Below, piece by piece: positions 23,050 through 30,329 of a stretch of 34,266 bases of DNA. This stretch comes from Candidatus Nanopelagicales bacterium (GTDB taxonomy: Bacteria; Actinomycetota; Actinomycetes; S36-B12; CAIYMF01): positions 1-34,266 of the forward strand of contig JADGOZ010000021.1 in NCBI GenBank assembly GCA_017882705.1. Reading direction: 5' to 3'. A program made the translations under genes and the position numbers. Position 1 is the first letter of the stretch; every line of letters starts with the position of its first letter. The notes under the pieces are model-generated. The model was not told the origin of the DNA. It ran no database searches and worked only from the letters and a program-made list of their open reading frames with translations.

Positions 23050-23814
23050 GTGACGCGGATCGAGCTCGACCAGCGGTGGACCATCACCGGGCACCTCAAC
23101 GGCGGCTACCTCATGGCTGTCGTCGCGCAGGCGGCGAGCGAGCTGTTCGACGGCGCACCGCCGCTGACGGTCAGTGCCCACTTCCTCGCGGCGGCCCGCG
23201 GCGGCGGACCGGCAGATCTCGAGATCGAGGAGCTGCGCCGACGCCGGCTCTCCACCGCGCGGGTGGGGCTCAGCCGCGACGGCGAGCTCCTCCTCGAGGC
23301 CCTCGTGACCACCGGCAGCCCGAAACCGACCGAGCGCGAGCTCGACGACTCGGAGCGCCCCACCGTCCCCTCGTGGGACGAGTGCGTCCGCACGCTCGAG
23401 GGCTGGGACGGCGACGCCGTCGGCATGGACCTCGTGCGACACCTCGAGATGCGGCTCGACCCGTCGTTCGCCCGCGTCTTCGGCGGTGACCCGCACCCCA
23501 CAGCGGTCGCGCGGTCCTGGGTCGCCTACGCCGACGGCACGCCTGCCGACACGCTCCTCGCCCTGGCCGCCTGGGACGTGCTCCCGCCCAGCCTGTGGGC
23601 TGCGCACGTGTGGAGCCATGCCCCGACCGTCAGCGCGCAGCTCGTGCTCTTCCCGGGGGAGATCGTGGGCCCGCTGCTGGTCGAGGCGCGGGCCGAGACC
23701 CTCGCTGCCGGGATCGCCGACGAGACCGCGCGGGTCTGGGACTCGACCGGCCGCCTCGTGGTCAGCTCGCGCCAGACGGCCGTCGTGGCGCCGCCGTATG
23801 TGCCGCCTGCCTAG
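23050..23814 (+). CDS. Acyl-CoA thioesterase-like double-hotdog protein
   Basis: A 254-residue soluble protein of the TesB-like/4HBT_3 thioesterase group, built from two hotdog folds. The first is marked by HLNGGYLMAVVAQAASEL (about residues 16-33) and the strand TVSAHFLAA; the second by the C-terminal PTVSAQLVLFPGE...GPLLVEARAETLAAGIADETARVWDS-type strand-helix pattern (shown here in part), with a terminal strand RLVVSSRQTAVV. Such proteins hydrolyse acyl-CoA esters; chain length is not predictable. The link to the amine cluster is unclear. The gene begins with GTG at 23050. Its TAG stop and the stop of the convergent gamma-glutamyl hydrolase share the same CTAG tetranucleotide. Confidence 0.75.
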   Translation: MTRIELDQRWTITGHLNGGYLMAVVAQAASELFDGAPPLTVSAHFLAAARGGGPADLEIEELRRRRLSTARVGLSRDGELLLEALVTTGSPKPTERELDDSERPTVPSWDECVRTLEGWDGDAVGMDLVRHLEMRLDPSFARVFGGDPHPTAVARSWVAYADGTPADTLLALAAWDVLPPSLWAAHVWSHAPTVSAQLVLFPGEIVGPLLVEARAETLAAGIADETARVWDSTGRLVVSSRQTAVVAPPYVPPA

Positions 23815-24527
23815 AGCCGCGTGTGGGCGTGGTGCTTGCAGGCCGTCACGAGCGCCTCGAACAGGCGGCGGTCGTCGGTCATCTCGGGGTGCCACTGCAC
23901 GCCGAGGACGAATGCCGCGTCCGGGTCCTCGAGGGTCTCGATCGTGCCGTCGGCGGCGTGACCCGTGACAGCGAGCGATCCTGCGTCGGCGACGGCCTGG
24001 TGGTGGCTCGAGTTCACCGTGGTCTCGTGCGTGCCGAGGATCCGTGACACCAGCGAGCCTTCGGTGAACGTGGCGCCGTGCTCGGTGAACGTGCCGGGCT
24101 TCTCGCGGTGGGCCACGCCGTAGCCGGCGGAGGGCAGGTCCTGGACCAGCGTGCCGCCGGCATCGACGGCCATCACCTGCATCCCGCGGCAGATGCCGAG
24201 CACCGGCAGCCCCCGCTCGCGGGCGCCGCGGTAGAGGCGGCGCTCGGTCGCGTCGCGGTCCAGGCGAGGGCGGTCGGTCGAGTCGTGCGCCGCGTGCCCG
24301 TAGTCGGCCGGGTTCACGTCGGCGCCGCCCGCGATGACGACGCCGTCGAGCCGGTCGAGGATCGAGTCCACACCTTCGGCGTCCCAGACCGGCGGGATGA
24401 GGACGGCAGCGCCGCCGGACGACTCGATCGCCGTGACATAGGCGCGGTGGAGCACGACCGCATCGACGTCCCACGCGCCCCAGGACGCGCGCTCGCCGTA
24501 GCAGGACACCCCGATGACCGGTCGCAT
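23811..24527 (-). CDS. Class I gamma-glutamyl hydrolase (PuuD-like, peptidase C26)
   Basis: A 238-residue glutamine-amidotransferase-fold hydrolase. It has VIAGGADVNP (about 63-73), the nucleophile Cys113 in GICRGMQ and the His213/Glu215 pair in GVQWHPE, completing the catalytic triad. Family members such as PuuD cleave gamma-glutamyl-GABA and related gamma-glutamyl amides, releasing glutamate. Next to a GS-like ligase, ALDH and amine permease this supplies the final deglutamylation step. ATG 24527 is preferred over ATG 24536, because GGAGG touches the upstream ATG directly but is 9 nt from this one. It is transcribed opposite to the neighbours: divergent from the MBL-fold gene and convergent with the thioesterase gene. 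Confidence 0.88.
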   Translation of the reverse strand: MRPVIGVSCYGERASWGAWDVDAVVLHRAYVTAIESSGGAAVLIPPVWDAEGVDSILDRLDGVVIAGGADVNPADYGHAAHDSTDRPRLDRDATERRLYRGARERGLPVLGICRGMQVMAVDAGGTLVQDLPSAGYGVAHREKPGTFTEHGATFTEGSLVSRILGTHETTVNSSHHQAVADAGSLAVTGHAADGTIETLEDPDAAFVLGVQWHPEMTDDRRLFEALVTACKHHAHTRL

Positions 24528-24619
24528 GACCGACATCCTCCCTGACGCACGGGGTCCGGCGCGACCACGCCGTGCGGAGATCCCCGACCGGGCACCGCGC
24601 AGGCGGCAGACTCGCGGCC

Positions 24620-25405
24620 ATGACGACGACTACGGCCCGCCTGTCCGAGATCGCGCCCGGCGTCTGGGTCGCGCAGTCGCGCTTCTACGCGCAGAACTCG
24701 ACCGTGCTCCTCGACGGACACGGCGGGGCGATCGTCGTCGACCCGGCCTACTACGCCGACGAGCTCGCGGCCATCCCGCCGGACCTCGCCGCCCTCGGCG
24801 TCCGCGCGGTGGCCGGCATCTCCACGCACATGCACTACGACCACGTGCTCTGGCACCCCGACCTCGGCGACGTGCCGCGCTGGTCGACCCCCGGCACGGT
24901 GCGCGAGACCGTCGAGAACCGCGAACGCGTGGTCGCCGACCTCGTCGGCGCGCTGCCGGACGACCTCGTGGACCTGGCCGCCCGGCTCACGCCGTACGAC
25001 GGCGAGCTCGTCGAGTGGAGCGGGCCGACGCTGCGCATCCACGTGCACGACGCCCACGCGCCGCACCACCTCGCGCTCGAGCTGCCGGACCTCGGCGTCC
25101 TTCTCGCGGGCGACATGCTCAGCGACGTCGAGCTCCCGTATCCCGCTGACGACGACACCGACCTCGTGACCTACCGCACCGGCCTGGAGTCCCTCGGCGA
25201 CGTCGTACGCCGGTCCCGTGTGCTCGTCCCCGGGCACGGCGGCGTCAGCGAGAACCCGGTCGAGCGCTGGGACGCCGACCGCCGCTACCTCGACGACCTC
25301 GAGGAGCGCGGCATCAGCGACGACCCGCGGATCGGCCACGACGACATGGCCGAGCTGCACGCGGCCAACGTCCGCCGCGGCGCGGCCGCGCGGAACTGGT
25401 CCTAG
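24620..25405 (+). CDS. MBL-fold metallo-hydrolase
   Basis: A 261-residue metallo-beta-lactamase-fold protein. The metal-binding motif HMHYDH is at residues 70-75 (THMHYDH), with later ligands probably in HDAHAPHH, in LAGDML (Asp) and in VPGHGG (His). Fold members include glyoxalase II, lactonases, and various esterases; no subclass motif is decisive. The ATG at 24620 is followed by a short Thr-rich start; in front of it CAGACT lies 7 nt away, close to the leaderless pattern seen elsewhere. It is divergent from the gamma-glutamyl hydrolase gene with 92 bp between, so the two may share control. A direct role in the amine pathway is not evident. Confidence 0.87.
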   Translation: MTTTTARLSEIAPGVWVAQSRFYAQNSTVLLDGHGGAIVVDPAYYADELAAIPPDLAALGVRAVAGISTHMHYDHVLWHPDLGDVPRWSTPGTVRETVENRERVVADLVGALPDDLVDLAARLTPYDGELVEWSGPTLRIHVHDAHAPHHLALELPDLGVLLAGDMLSDVELPYPADDDTDLVTYRTGLESLGDVVRRSRVLVPGHGGVSENPVERWDADRRYLDDLEERGISDDPRIGHDDMAELHAANVRRGAAARNWS

Positions 25406-25411
25406 CAGGAG

Positions 25412-25437
25412 GTCAACCGGAACGCGGCTCGGACGTC
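25412..25437 (+). promoter_or_regulatory. Probable ECF promoter of SigE-family pair 1
   Basis: GTCAACC (25412-25418), a 15-nt spacer and CGTC (25434-25437). The same element with the same spacing (GTCAACC-N15-CGAC) precedes the second sigma gene, which suggests autoregulation by this sigma type. The implied start lies about 25-30 nt before the ATG. Confidence 0.5.
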
Positions 25438-25470
25438 CTATCCCATGACAGTCGAGCCGAGGGGGAAGCG

Positions 25471-26004
25471 ATGACGGGAAGCGGGGAAGCCTGGAGGGAC
25501 CCGGGTCCACCCCGATCGCCGCGCGCCGCCGTGACGGAGATCTTCCATCACCACTACCGCCGCCTGGTCGGGCTCGCGGGGCTGATGGTCGACGACCGCG
25601 AGAGCGCGGAGGAGGTCGTCCAGGACGCTTTCGAGGCGCTCTACCGCAGCTGGGGGAAGCTGCGCGACCCGCAGGCCGCGGTCGCCTACCTCAACCGCAG
25701 CGTGGTCAACGGGTCGCGCTCGAAGCTGCGACGACGGATGACCGAGCGGTCCTACGACGTCCCCGAGGCCAGCACCTCGCCGTCGGCCGAGAGCCTCGGC
25801 GTCGACCGGTCCGAGCACGACGAGATCGTGGCTGCCGTCCGGGCGCTGCCCCGACGGCAGCGCGAGGTGATGGTGCTCCGCTACTACCTCGACCTCTCCG
25901 AGGCCGAGATCGCCGAGTGGCTCGGCATCAGCACGGGCTCGGTCAAGACGCACGCGTCGCGAGCCACCGAGTCCCTGCACAAGCGGATGGAGGCATGGGC
26001 ATGA
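25471..26004 (+). CDS. SigE-family ECF RNA polymerase sigma factor, copy 1
   Basis: A 177-residue ECF sigma factor of the actinobacterial SigE family (TIGR02983 type). Region 2 is at about residues 22-90 (FHHHYRRLVGLAGLMVDDRE, AEEVVQDAFEALYRSW, then AVAYLNRSVVNGSRSKLRRR) and region 4 at about 118-175 (ALPRRQREVMVLRYYLDLSEAEIAEWL with GISTGSVKTHASRATESL). It has a short N-terminal extension of about 20 residues. ATG 25471 is preceded by a GAGGGGGAAG purine run. Its stop overlaps the next ATG (ATGA at 26001-26004), coupling it to a membrane protein that probably restrains it. A paralogue of identical restored length lies at 27524. Confidence 0.9.
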   Translation: MTGSGEAWRDPGPPRSPRAAVTEIFHHHYRRLVGLAGLMVDDRESAEEVVQDAFEALYRSWGKLRDPQAAVAYLNRSVVNGSRSKLRRRMTERSYDVPEASTSPSAESLGVDRSEHDEIVAAVRALPRRQREVMVLRYYLDLSEAEIAEWLGISTGSVKTHASRATESLHKRMEAWA

Positions 26005-27374
26005 ACGACCTCGAGACGCGGCTCTCCACCGCTCTGCACGCCGAGGCCGGCGACCTGTCGGCCCGCGTCGACCTCCCCGCTGCTGCAGCCGAGCTCGACG
26101 TCCGCCTCGACCACCTCGCCGGCGCGAGCCGCCGTCGTACCTGGGTGCTCGTCGTCGCAGCCGCTGCGGCCGTCGTAGCGGCGCTCGCCGTCGGCGTCCT
26201 GCTCAACTCGGCGCGGCACGACTCCGCGCCGGTGAGCCCGTCGACGCCGTACACCACCGACGGCTACGTCGTGCCGCTCACGCTGCAGCTCCCGGACTGG
26301 GCGGGCGCGACGAAGCCCGTCTCCGACGGTCGCAAGCTCGCCTGGCAGCAGGACCAGTGCTGGTCGTCGTGCTCCACCGGCGAGGACGCCAAGCTGATGC
26401 TGCTTTCGCCACAAGTCGCCTTCGGCCCGGCGGAGTCCGACCGGCTGGTCATCCCGTCGTCGGCGAGCTACCTCGCGTACCTCGATGCCCTGCAGGCAGC
26501 GCACCTCGTGGTGCTGTCCGGGTCGCACCGCACGACGGTCGACGGGCACCCCGCCACGGTCGTCGGCGTCGCCACGTCGGTCGACGTGCCCGGTGGTCTC
26601 GGGTGCATCGGGAGCGGCGCCGCCGGCCCCGCGGGTACGGAGGACGGCTGCTGGAGCTTCGTCGCCGGCACGCACGTGCGGCTCGCCGTGATCGACGTCG
26701 ACACCCGGCCCTACTACGGCTCCGGCGACGTGGCGCCGCCGCTGCTCGTGCTGATCCGCAGCAACGACGGCGACGCGAAGCAGGCGACCTACGACGCCGA
26801 CCTCGACCACGTCGTCGCGACCCTGCGGTTCGCCGCGACGCCGACGCCGACCTACACGGGCAGCGGTTTCGCCGTGCCGTTCTCGATCGTCCTGCCGCCG
26901 TGGGCGACGGCCCTCGCGCCGGCGGCGTCGCCGTCCGGGCGTTCCGTCGCCTGGTCGGACTCGTGCCCGGGCGGCGCGACGCCGTGCGTGCCTCCGACGC
27001 GGCAGTTCGGCGTGCTGGCCGTCGTGGCGACCCCGTCGCACCCGTCCACGAGCCCGCTGCTCGCGCTCACCGAGGTCCCACCGCCGGGTGTCGCGATCCT
27101 GGGCGAGGTGTCCCAGGCCCAGGTCGACCGTCACCCCGCGCAGGTCCTCACGGTGACGGCCGCCCGCGACGTCCCCGACGTCCTCGGCTGCGAGTCCGAC
27201 GGCGCGTGCTACGGGCTGACTGCGGGGACGACGGTCCGGATCGCCGAGGTCGAGATCACCCACGGGCAGCCGCCCCTCGTGGTCTGGCAGGCGTGGGCCG
27301 CCGGGGCACCCGGTACCGGGACGCTCGCGGCCGACTTCGACCAGGCGCTCGTGTCGATCCGGTTCACGTCCTAG
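26001..27374 (+). CDS. Membrane anti-sigma-like protein with duplicated extracellular domain
   Basis: A 457-residue protein coupled to the SigE-family sigma gene by ATGA overlap. Residues 1-45 are cytoplasmic and helical without a zinc-finger CxxC; one membrane helix follows (about 46-70, after RRRTW). The outside part is two related domains: about 85-285 beginning YVVPLTLQLPDWA and about 290-457 beginning FAVPFSIVLPPWA. Each then shows a SGRxxAWxxxxC-like element, a VDGHPA/VDRHPA motif with DVPxxLGC, and a final strand pair ending ATLRFAA or VSIRFTS. Cysteine pairs may form disulfides outside the cell. Function as an anti-sigma factor is inferred from position; the ligand of the ectodomain is unknown. 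Confidence 0.75.
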   Translation: MNDLETRLSTALHAEAGDLSARVDLPAAAAELDVRLDHLAGASRRRTWVLVVAAAAAVVAALAVGVLLNSARHDSAPVSPSTPYTTDGYVVPLTLQLPDWAGATKPVSDGRKLAWQQDQCWSSCSTGEDAKLMLLSPQVAFGPAESDRLVIPSSASYLAYLDALQAAHLVVLSGSHRTTVDGHPATVVGVATSVDVPGGLGCIGSGAAGPAGTEDGCWSFVAGTHVRLAVIDVDTRPYYGSGDVAPPLLVLIRSNDGDAKQATYDADLDHVVATLRFAATPTPTYTGSGFAVPFSIVLPPWATALAPAASPSGRSVAWSDSCPGGATPCVPPTRQFGVLAVVATPSHPSTSPLLALTEVPPPGVAILGEVSQAQVDRHPAQVLTVTAARDVPDVLGCESDGACYGLTAGTTVRIAEVEITHGQPPLVVWQAWAAGAPGTGTLAADFDQALVSIRFTS

Positions 27375-27385
27375 CGGGAGCCCGT

Positions 27386-27430
27386 ACGGCGAGGTCCCGG
27401 CCCCACGGGGGAGCGCCGGGCCCTCGTCGT
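27386..27430. terminator. Terminator hairpin after pair 1
   Basis: 16-nt arms (27386-27401 and 27415-27430) pair at 14 positions around a 13-nt loop. The loop-proximal sequence CCGGCCCCACGGGGGA is also present in the terminator after pair 2, so the terminators appear to be duplicated with the genes. Confidence 0.65.
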
Positions 27431-27461
27431 GCGGCACCCCTCGAAATTCCTCGTCGTCAGT

Positions 27462-27487
27462 GTCAACCTCTGAGGTGCTCGCGCGAC
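27462..27487 (+). promoter_or_regulatory. Probable ECF promoter of SigE-family pair 2
   Basis: GTCAACC (27462-27468), 15-nt spacer, CGAC (27484-27487), the same layout as the promoter of pair 1. The implied transcript starts about 30 nt before the GTG at 27524. Confidence 0.5.
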
Positions 27488-27523
27488 CAAGCCCTGACAT
27501 CCGCACCAGGAAGGGGGTTCGCC

Positions 27524-28056
27524 GTGAGGGACATCGACGCCGTCACCGCTGTCGGCGAGTTCCCCACCTCGGCGGGAGGGGCGGTCTCCGCGCTGTTCCT
27601 CGCGCACCACCGACGCCTCGTCGGCCTGGCCTCGTTGCTGGTCGACGACCACGGGTCGGCGGAGGAGATCGTGCAGGACGCGTTCGAGTCGCTCTACCGC
27701 CACGGGGACGGGCTCCGCGACCCGAGCGCTGCGGTCGCCTACCTCGACCGGGCCGTCGTCTACGGCGCCCGGTCCTGGGTCCGTCGGCGCATCACGGCCC
27801 GCTCCTTCGTGCTCCCGGACGCCGGGACCACGGAGTCGGCCGAGAGCGAAGGCGTCGGCAACCGTCGCCGCGCGGAGCTGTCGGTCGCGATCCGCGAGCT
27901 GCCGCAACGGCAGCGCGAGGTCGTCGTGCTGCGCTACTTCCTCGACCTGTCCGAGGAGCAGATCGCCGCCTGGCTGGGTGTCAGCACCGGGTCCGTGAAG
28001 CGCCATGCCTTCCGGGCCACGCAACCCTGCAGAAGCGGATGGAGGCGTGGGCATGA
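27524..28056 (+). pseudogene. SigE-family ECF sigma factor, copy 2, with C-terminal frameshift
   Basis: From GTG 27524 (AGGAAGGGGG about 6 nt upstream) the frame encodes a complete region 2 (AEEIVQDAFESLYRHGDG) and most of region 4 (LPQRQREVVVLRYFLDLSEEQIAAWLG, STGSVKRHAFRAT). At about 28019-28024 the frame is lost: the expected ending TLQKRMEAWA, nearly identical to copy 1, continues in the next frame and stops at 28056. Adding one base restores 177 residues, exactly the length of copy 1. Without it the protein reads on into an unrelated tail of about 110 residues. Only the last dozen residues are affected, so some activity could remain. Mutation or sequencing error are both possible. Confidence 0.82.
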
Positions 28057-28833
28057 ACGAGCTCGAGAGCGCCATCACGGCCACCCTGCGGGCGGATGCC
28101 CAGGAGGCAGCCATGACGACCGACACCGCACGCGAGTCCCAGCATCTCCAGGTCCGCCTCGACGAGACCGACCGCACCCGACGTCGCAGGACCGTGTTCT
28201 CCGCACTGGTCGCCGTCGGCGGCGGTCGCGGTGGTCGTGGCCGGTGCCCTGTTCCTCGCGGGCCGGGGTCCGAGCCAGCAGCCCGTGGCCCCGTCGCCGC
28301 ACGGCACGACGCACCACGACCCGTACTTCACGCCTCCGTTCACGATGACGCTGCCCGCCTGGGTCGTCGCGAGCAACGTGTCCTCGCACGAGAACGACAG
28401 CTACTCGTGGTGGACCTCCTGCGACGTCCCCGCGACGTGCGCGGACCTCTCGGTGAGCCGCTTCGACAACCTCCAGGTCGACGGGCTCGGCCCGAAGCTG
28501 ACCTTCGACTCCTACGTCGCGCACCTCGCGGACCTGTCGGCGCAGAAGGTCGTCACGATCACCCGGAGCATCGACCGCACCGTCGACGCCCGGCGCGCGG
28601 TCGAGATCGACGCCACCAGCACGAAGGGCGCAGACCTCGTGCTGGGGTGTGCGGGGACGAGCTGCCAGGACGTGCAGCCCGACATGACGATGCGCTACGT
28701 CGTCGTCGACATGGGCACCGGGCAGACGCCGGTCGTGGTCTTCACGGAGGTGGCGAACAAGAACCCGCAGCGCGCGGCCTGGCTGAGCCAGCTCGGCACC
28801 GTCCTCGACAGCATCCGGTTCGGCACGAAGTAG
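28053..28833 (+). pseudogene. Membrane anti-sigma-like protein, copy 2, with frameshift in the membrane helix
   Basis: The start ATG at 28053 overlaps the restored sigma stop (ATGA), as in copy 1. The first frame encodes a cytoplasmic N-terminus (MNELESAITATLRADAQEAA) and the start of the membrane helix (TVFSALVAVGG). Near 28215-28222, in a run of GGC repeats, the frame changes; the rest of the helix (VVVAGALFLAGRG) and one ectodomain with TPPFTMTLPAWV, cysteines and a final LDSIRFGTK strand continue in the next frame to 28833. Removing one base restores 259 residues. The ectodomain matches one of the two repeats of copy 1. A single-base insertion, or a sequencing error in a GC repeat, breaks it. 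Confidence 0.8.
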
Positions 28834-28863
28834 CGCGCTCGAGGCTGACCGAGCGGCGCACCG

Positions 28864-28902
28864 ACGAAGGCCCGGCCCCACGGGGGAATGCCGGGCCTTC
28901 GT
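28864..28902. terminator. Strong hairpin between pair 2 and ahpD
   Basis: Perfect 13-bp stem (28864-28876 with 28890-28902) and 13-nt loop between convergent stops at 28833 and 28916. The core is nearly the same as in the terminator after pair 1. Confidence 0.72.
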
Positions 28903-28915
28903 GTACACCGTCGTC

Positions 28916-29455
28916 CTAGACGAGCTCCGCCGCGTCGAGCGTCGCTGCTGCGGCGTGCACGACCGCCGCGATGCGCAGCGCGTCGTTGACGGCCTCGCGG
29001 GTCAGTCCGGCCTCGCGCACGACCACCTCGTGCGAGGCGACGCAGGACTCGCAGCCGGTGATCGCCGAGACGGCGAGGCACCACAGCTCGAAGTCGGCCT
29101 TGGCCACGCCCGGCGCGGCGATGAACTGCATGCGCAGGCCGGCCCGGACGTCGTCGTAGGACCCGTGCAGGAAGTGCTTGGCGCGGTAGTAGATGTTGTT
29201 CATCGCCATGACGGACGCGGCGCCGAGCGCGGCGTCGACCGCCTCCTCCGTGAGGCGCCGGCGCGCCTCCGCGGCGAGGGCGGGGGTCGTGGTCCCGGAG
29301 CGCACGGCCGCCGCGACGGCGAGGACCGTGCCCCAGTGCTGCTGCTCGGTGAGCTGCTGCCCGAGGGTGCCGACGACCGAGCCGAGGTTGAGCTTGGTGT
29401 CCTTGGCGTAGACCGGGAGAGCCTCGCGCAGCTGCTCGAGGTTCTCGAAGGGCAT
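28916..29455 (-). CDS. ahpD: Alkyl hydroperoxide reductase AhpD
   Basis: A 179-residue all-helical peroxidase/reductase of the carboxymuconolactone-decarboxylase fold. The active site is intact: Cys135, Cys138 and His142 in GCESCVASHE, equivalent to the Cys130/Cys133/His137 set of mycobacterial AhpD. It reduces AhpC by thiol exchange using lipoylated partners. Also typical are NNIYYRAKHF and the N-terminal LPVYAKDTKLNLG. The ATG at 29455 overlaps the ahpC stop by one base (TGATG), so the pair is translationally coupled in the order ahpC-ahpD. Length and motifs match the family well. Confidence 0.95.
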   Translation of the reverse strand: MPFENLEQLREALPVYAKDTKLNLGSVVGTLGQQLTEQQHWGTVLAVAAAVRSGTTTPALAAEARRRLTEEAVDAALGAASVMAMNNIYYRAKHFLHGSYDDVRAGLRMQFIAAPGVAKADFELWCLAVSAITGCESCVASHEVVVREAGLTREAVNDALRIAAVVHAAAATLDAAELV

Positions 29456-30036
29456 CAGACGCCGGCCTTCATGAGCTCGCCGGCGTTGATGGTGTCGAGG
29501 CCCTTGCGCCAGTTGCACGGGCACAGCTCGTCGGTCTGCAGGGCGTCGAGGACGCGCAGGACCTCGTCGACGTTGCGGCCGACGGAGCCGGCGGTGACCA
29601 TGGCGAACTGGACCTCGCCTGTCGGGTCGATGATGAAGGTGGCGCGGTCGGCCACGCCGTCGGCGTTGAGGACGCCCGCAGCGGCGGTGAGCTCCTTCTT
29701 CGTGTCCGCGAGCATCGGGATCGAGAGCGTCTTGAGGTCCTCGTGCTGGATGCGCCACGCGAAGTGCACGAACTCGGTGTCCGTCGAGACGCCATAGACG
29801 ACCGCGTCGCGGTCCTCGAACTCGCCGTTGAGCTTGCCGAAGGCCGAGATCTCGGTCGGGCAGACGAAGGTGAAGTCCTTCGGCCAGAAGAAGACGATCT
29901 TCCACTTGCCCGCGCCGTCGGCGCTGGAGACGGACGTGAAGTAGTCCTCCGGGGCCTTGGCGTCGACCGCGGAGAGGTCTCCGGGGATGACCGCGGTGAG
30001 CGAGAACTCGGGGAACTGCTGGCCGATCGTGATCAC
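29455..30036 (-). CDS. ahpC: Alkyl hydroperoxide reductase AhpC (2-Cys peroxiredoxin)
   Basis: A 193-residue peroxiredoxin that reduces hydrogen peroxide, organic peroxides and peroxynitrite in the cytoplasm. The peroxidatic Cys59 is in FFWPKDFTFVCPTE, with the resolving cysteines near the C-terminus in LCPCNW (Cys172 and Cys174), the three-cysteine arrangement of actinobacterial AhpC. The start is GTG at 30036 with AGGAGG 9 nt upstream. It is first in the ahpC-ahpD operon. No oxyR gene is adjacent, unlike in many actinobacteria, so its regulator must be elsewhere; a 14-bp palindrome lies 84 bp upstream of the start. Confidence 0.96.
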   Translation of the reverse strand: MITIGQQFPEFSLTAVIPGDLSAVDAKAPEDYFTSVSSADGAGKWKIVFFWPKDFTFVCPTEISAFGKLNGEFEDRDAVVYGVSTDTEFVHFAWRIQHEDLKTLSIPMLADTKKELTAAAGVLNADGVADRATFIIDPTGEVQFAMVTAGSVGRNVDEVLRVLDALQTDELCPCNWRKGLDTINAGELMKAGV

Positions 30037-30119
30037 GGTGAGTCGCCTCCTGGCGCATACGGGGGTGAGAGAGGGGGCGGCGTACCGCCGGACTCATTCT
30101 CCCGGGGCGCCGATGGGTC

Positions 30120-30133
30120 GCCTCCCGGGAGGC
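30120..30133. promoter_or_regulatory. 14-bp perfect palindrome between ahpC and moeZ
   Basis: GCCTCCCGGGAGGC lies 84 bp upstream of ahpC and about 200 bp upstream of moeZ in the divergent region 30037-30329. It could be an operator for a peroxide regulator or simply a GC-rich symmetric stretch. No known consensus is matched. Confidence 0.3.
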
Positions 30134-30197
30134 AGGATTCCAGGCTTGATCTGCGTCACATCGGGCGTGTTCCGACCCGTGGAACGTGCCCGGCGGC

Positions 30198-30233
30198 GGT
30201 GTCCGAGCGGTGGGACGGGTGTCCGAGGGGTGG
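30198..30233 (+). repeat. Tandem 16-nt direct repeat, 20-bp period
   Basis: GGTGTCCGAGCGGTGG (30198-30213) recurs at 30218-30233 with one change. The 20-bp period equals about two helical turns, placing the copies on one DNA face, about 100-130 bp before moeZ. This layout suits an activator binding to direct repeats; the protein is unknown. Confidence 0.45.
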
Positions 30234-30329
30234 ACCCGGGTGCAGGGAACAAGGTCGTCTCTGGCACCGTTGACCTGCGAGCACGACGTACCCGGACGCC
30301 CTCCGGGCACCCTGATCGAGGAGACGACC

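Noticed and set aside
27524..28348. Programmed ribosomal frameshifting in sigma copy 2
   Set aside because: No slippery heptamer or downstream pseudoknot is evident, copy 1 is continuous, and a one-base change restores the exact family length.
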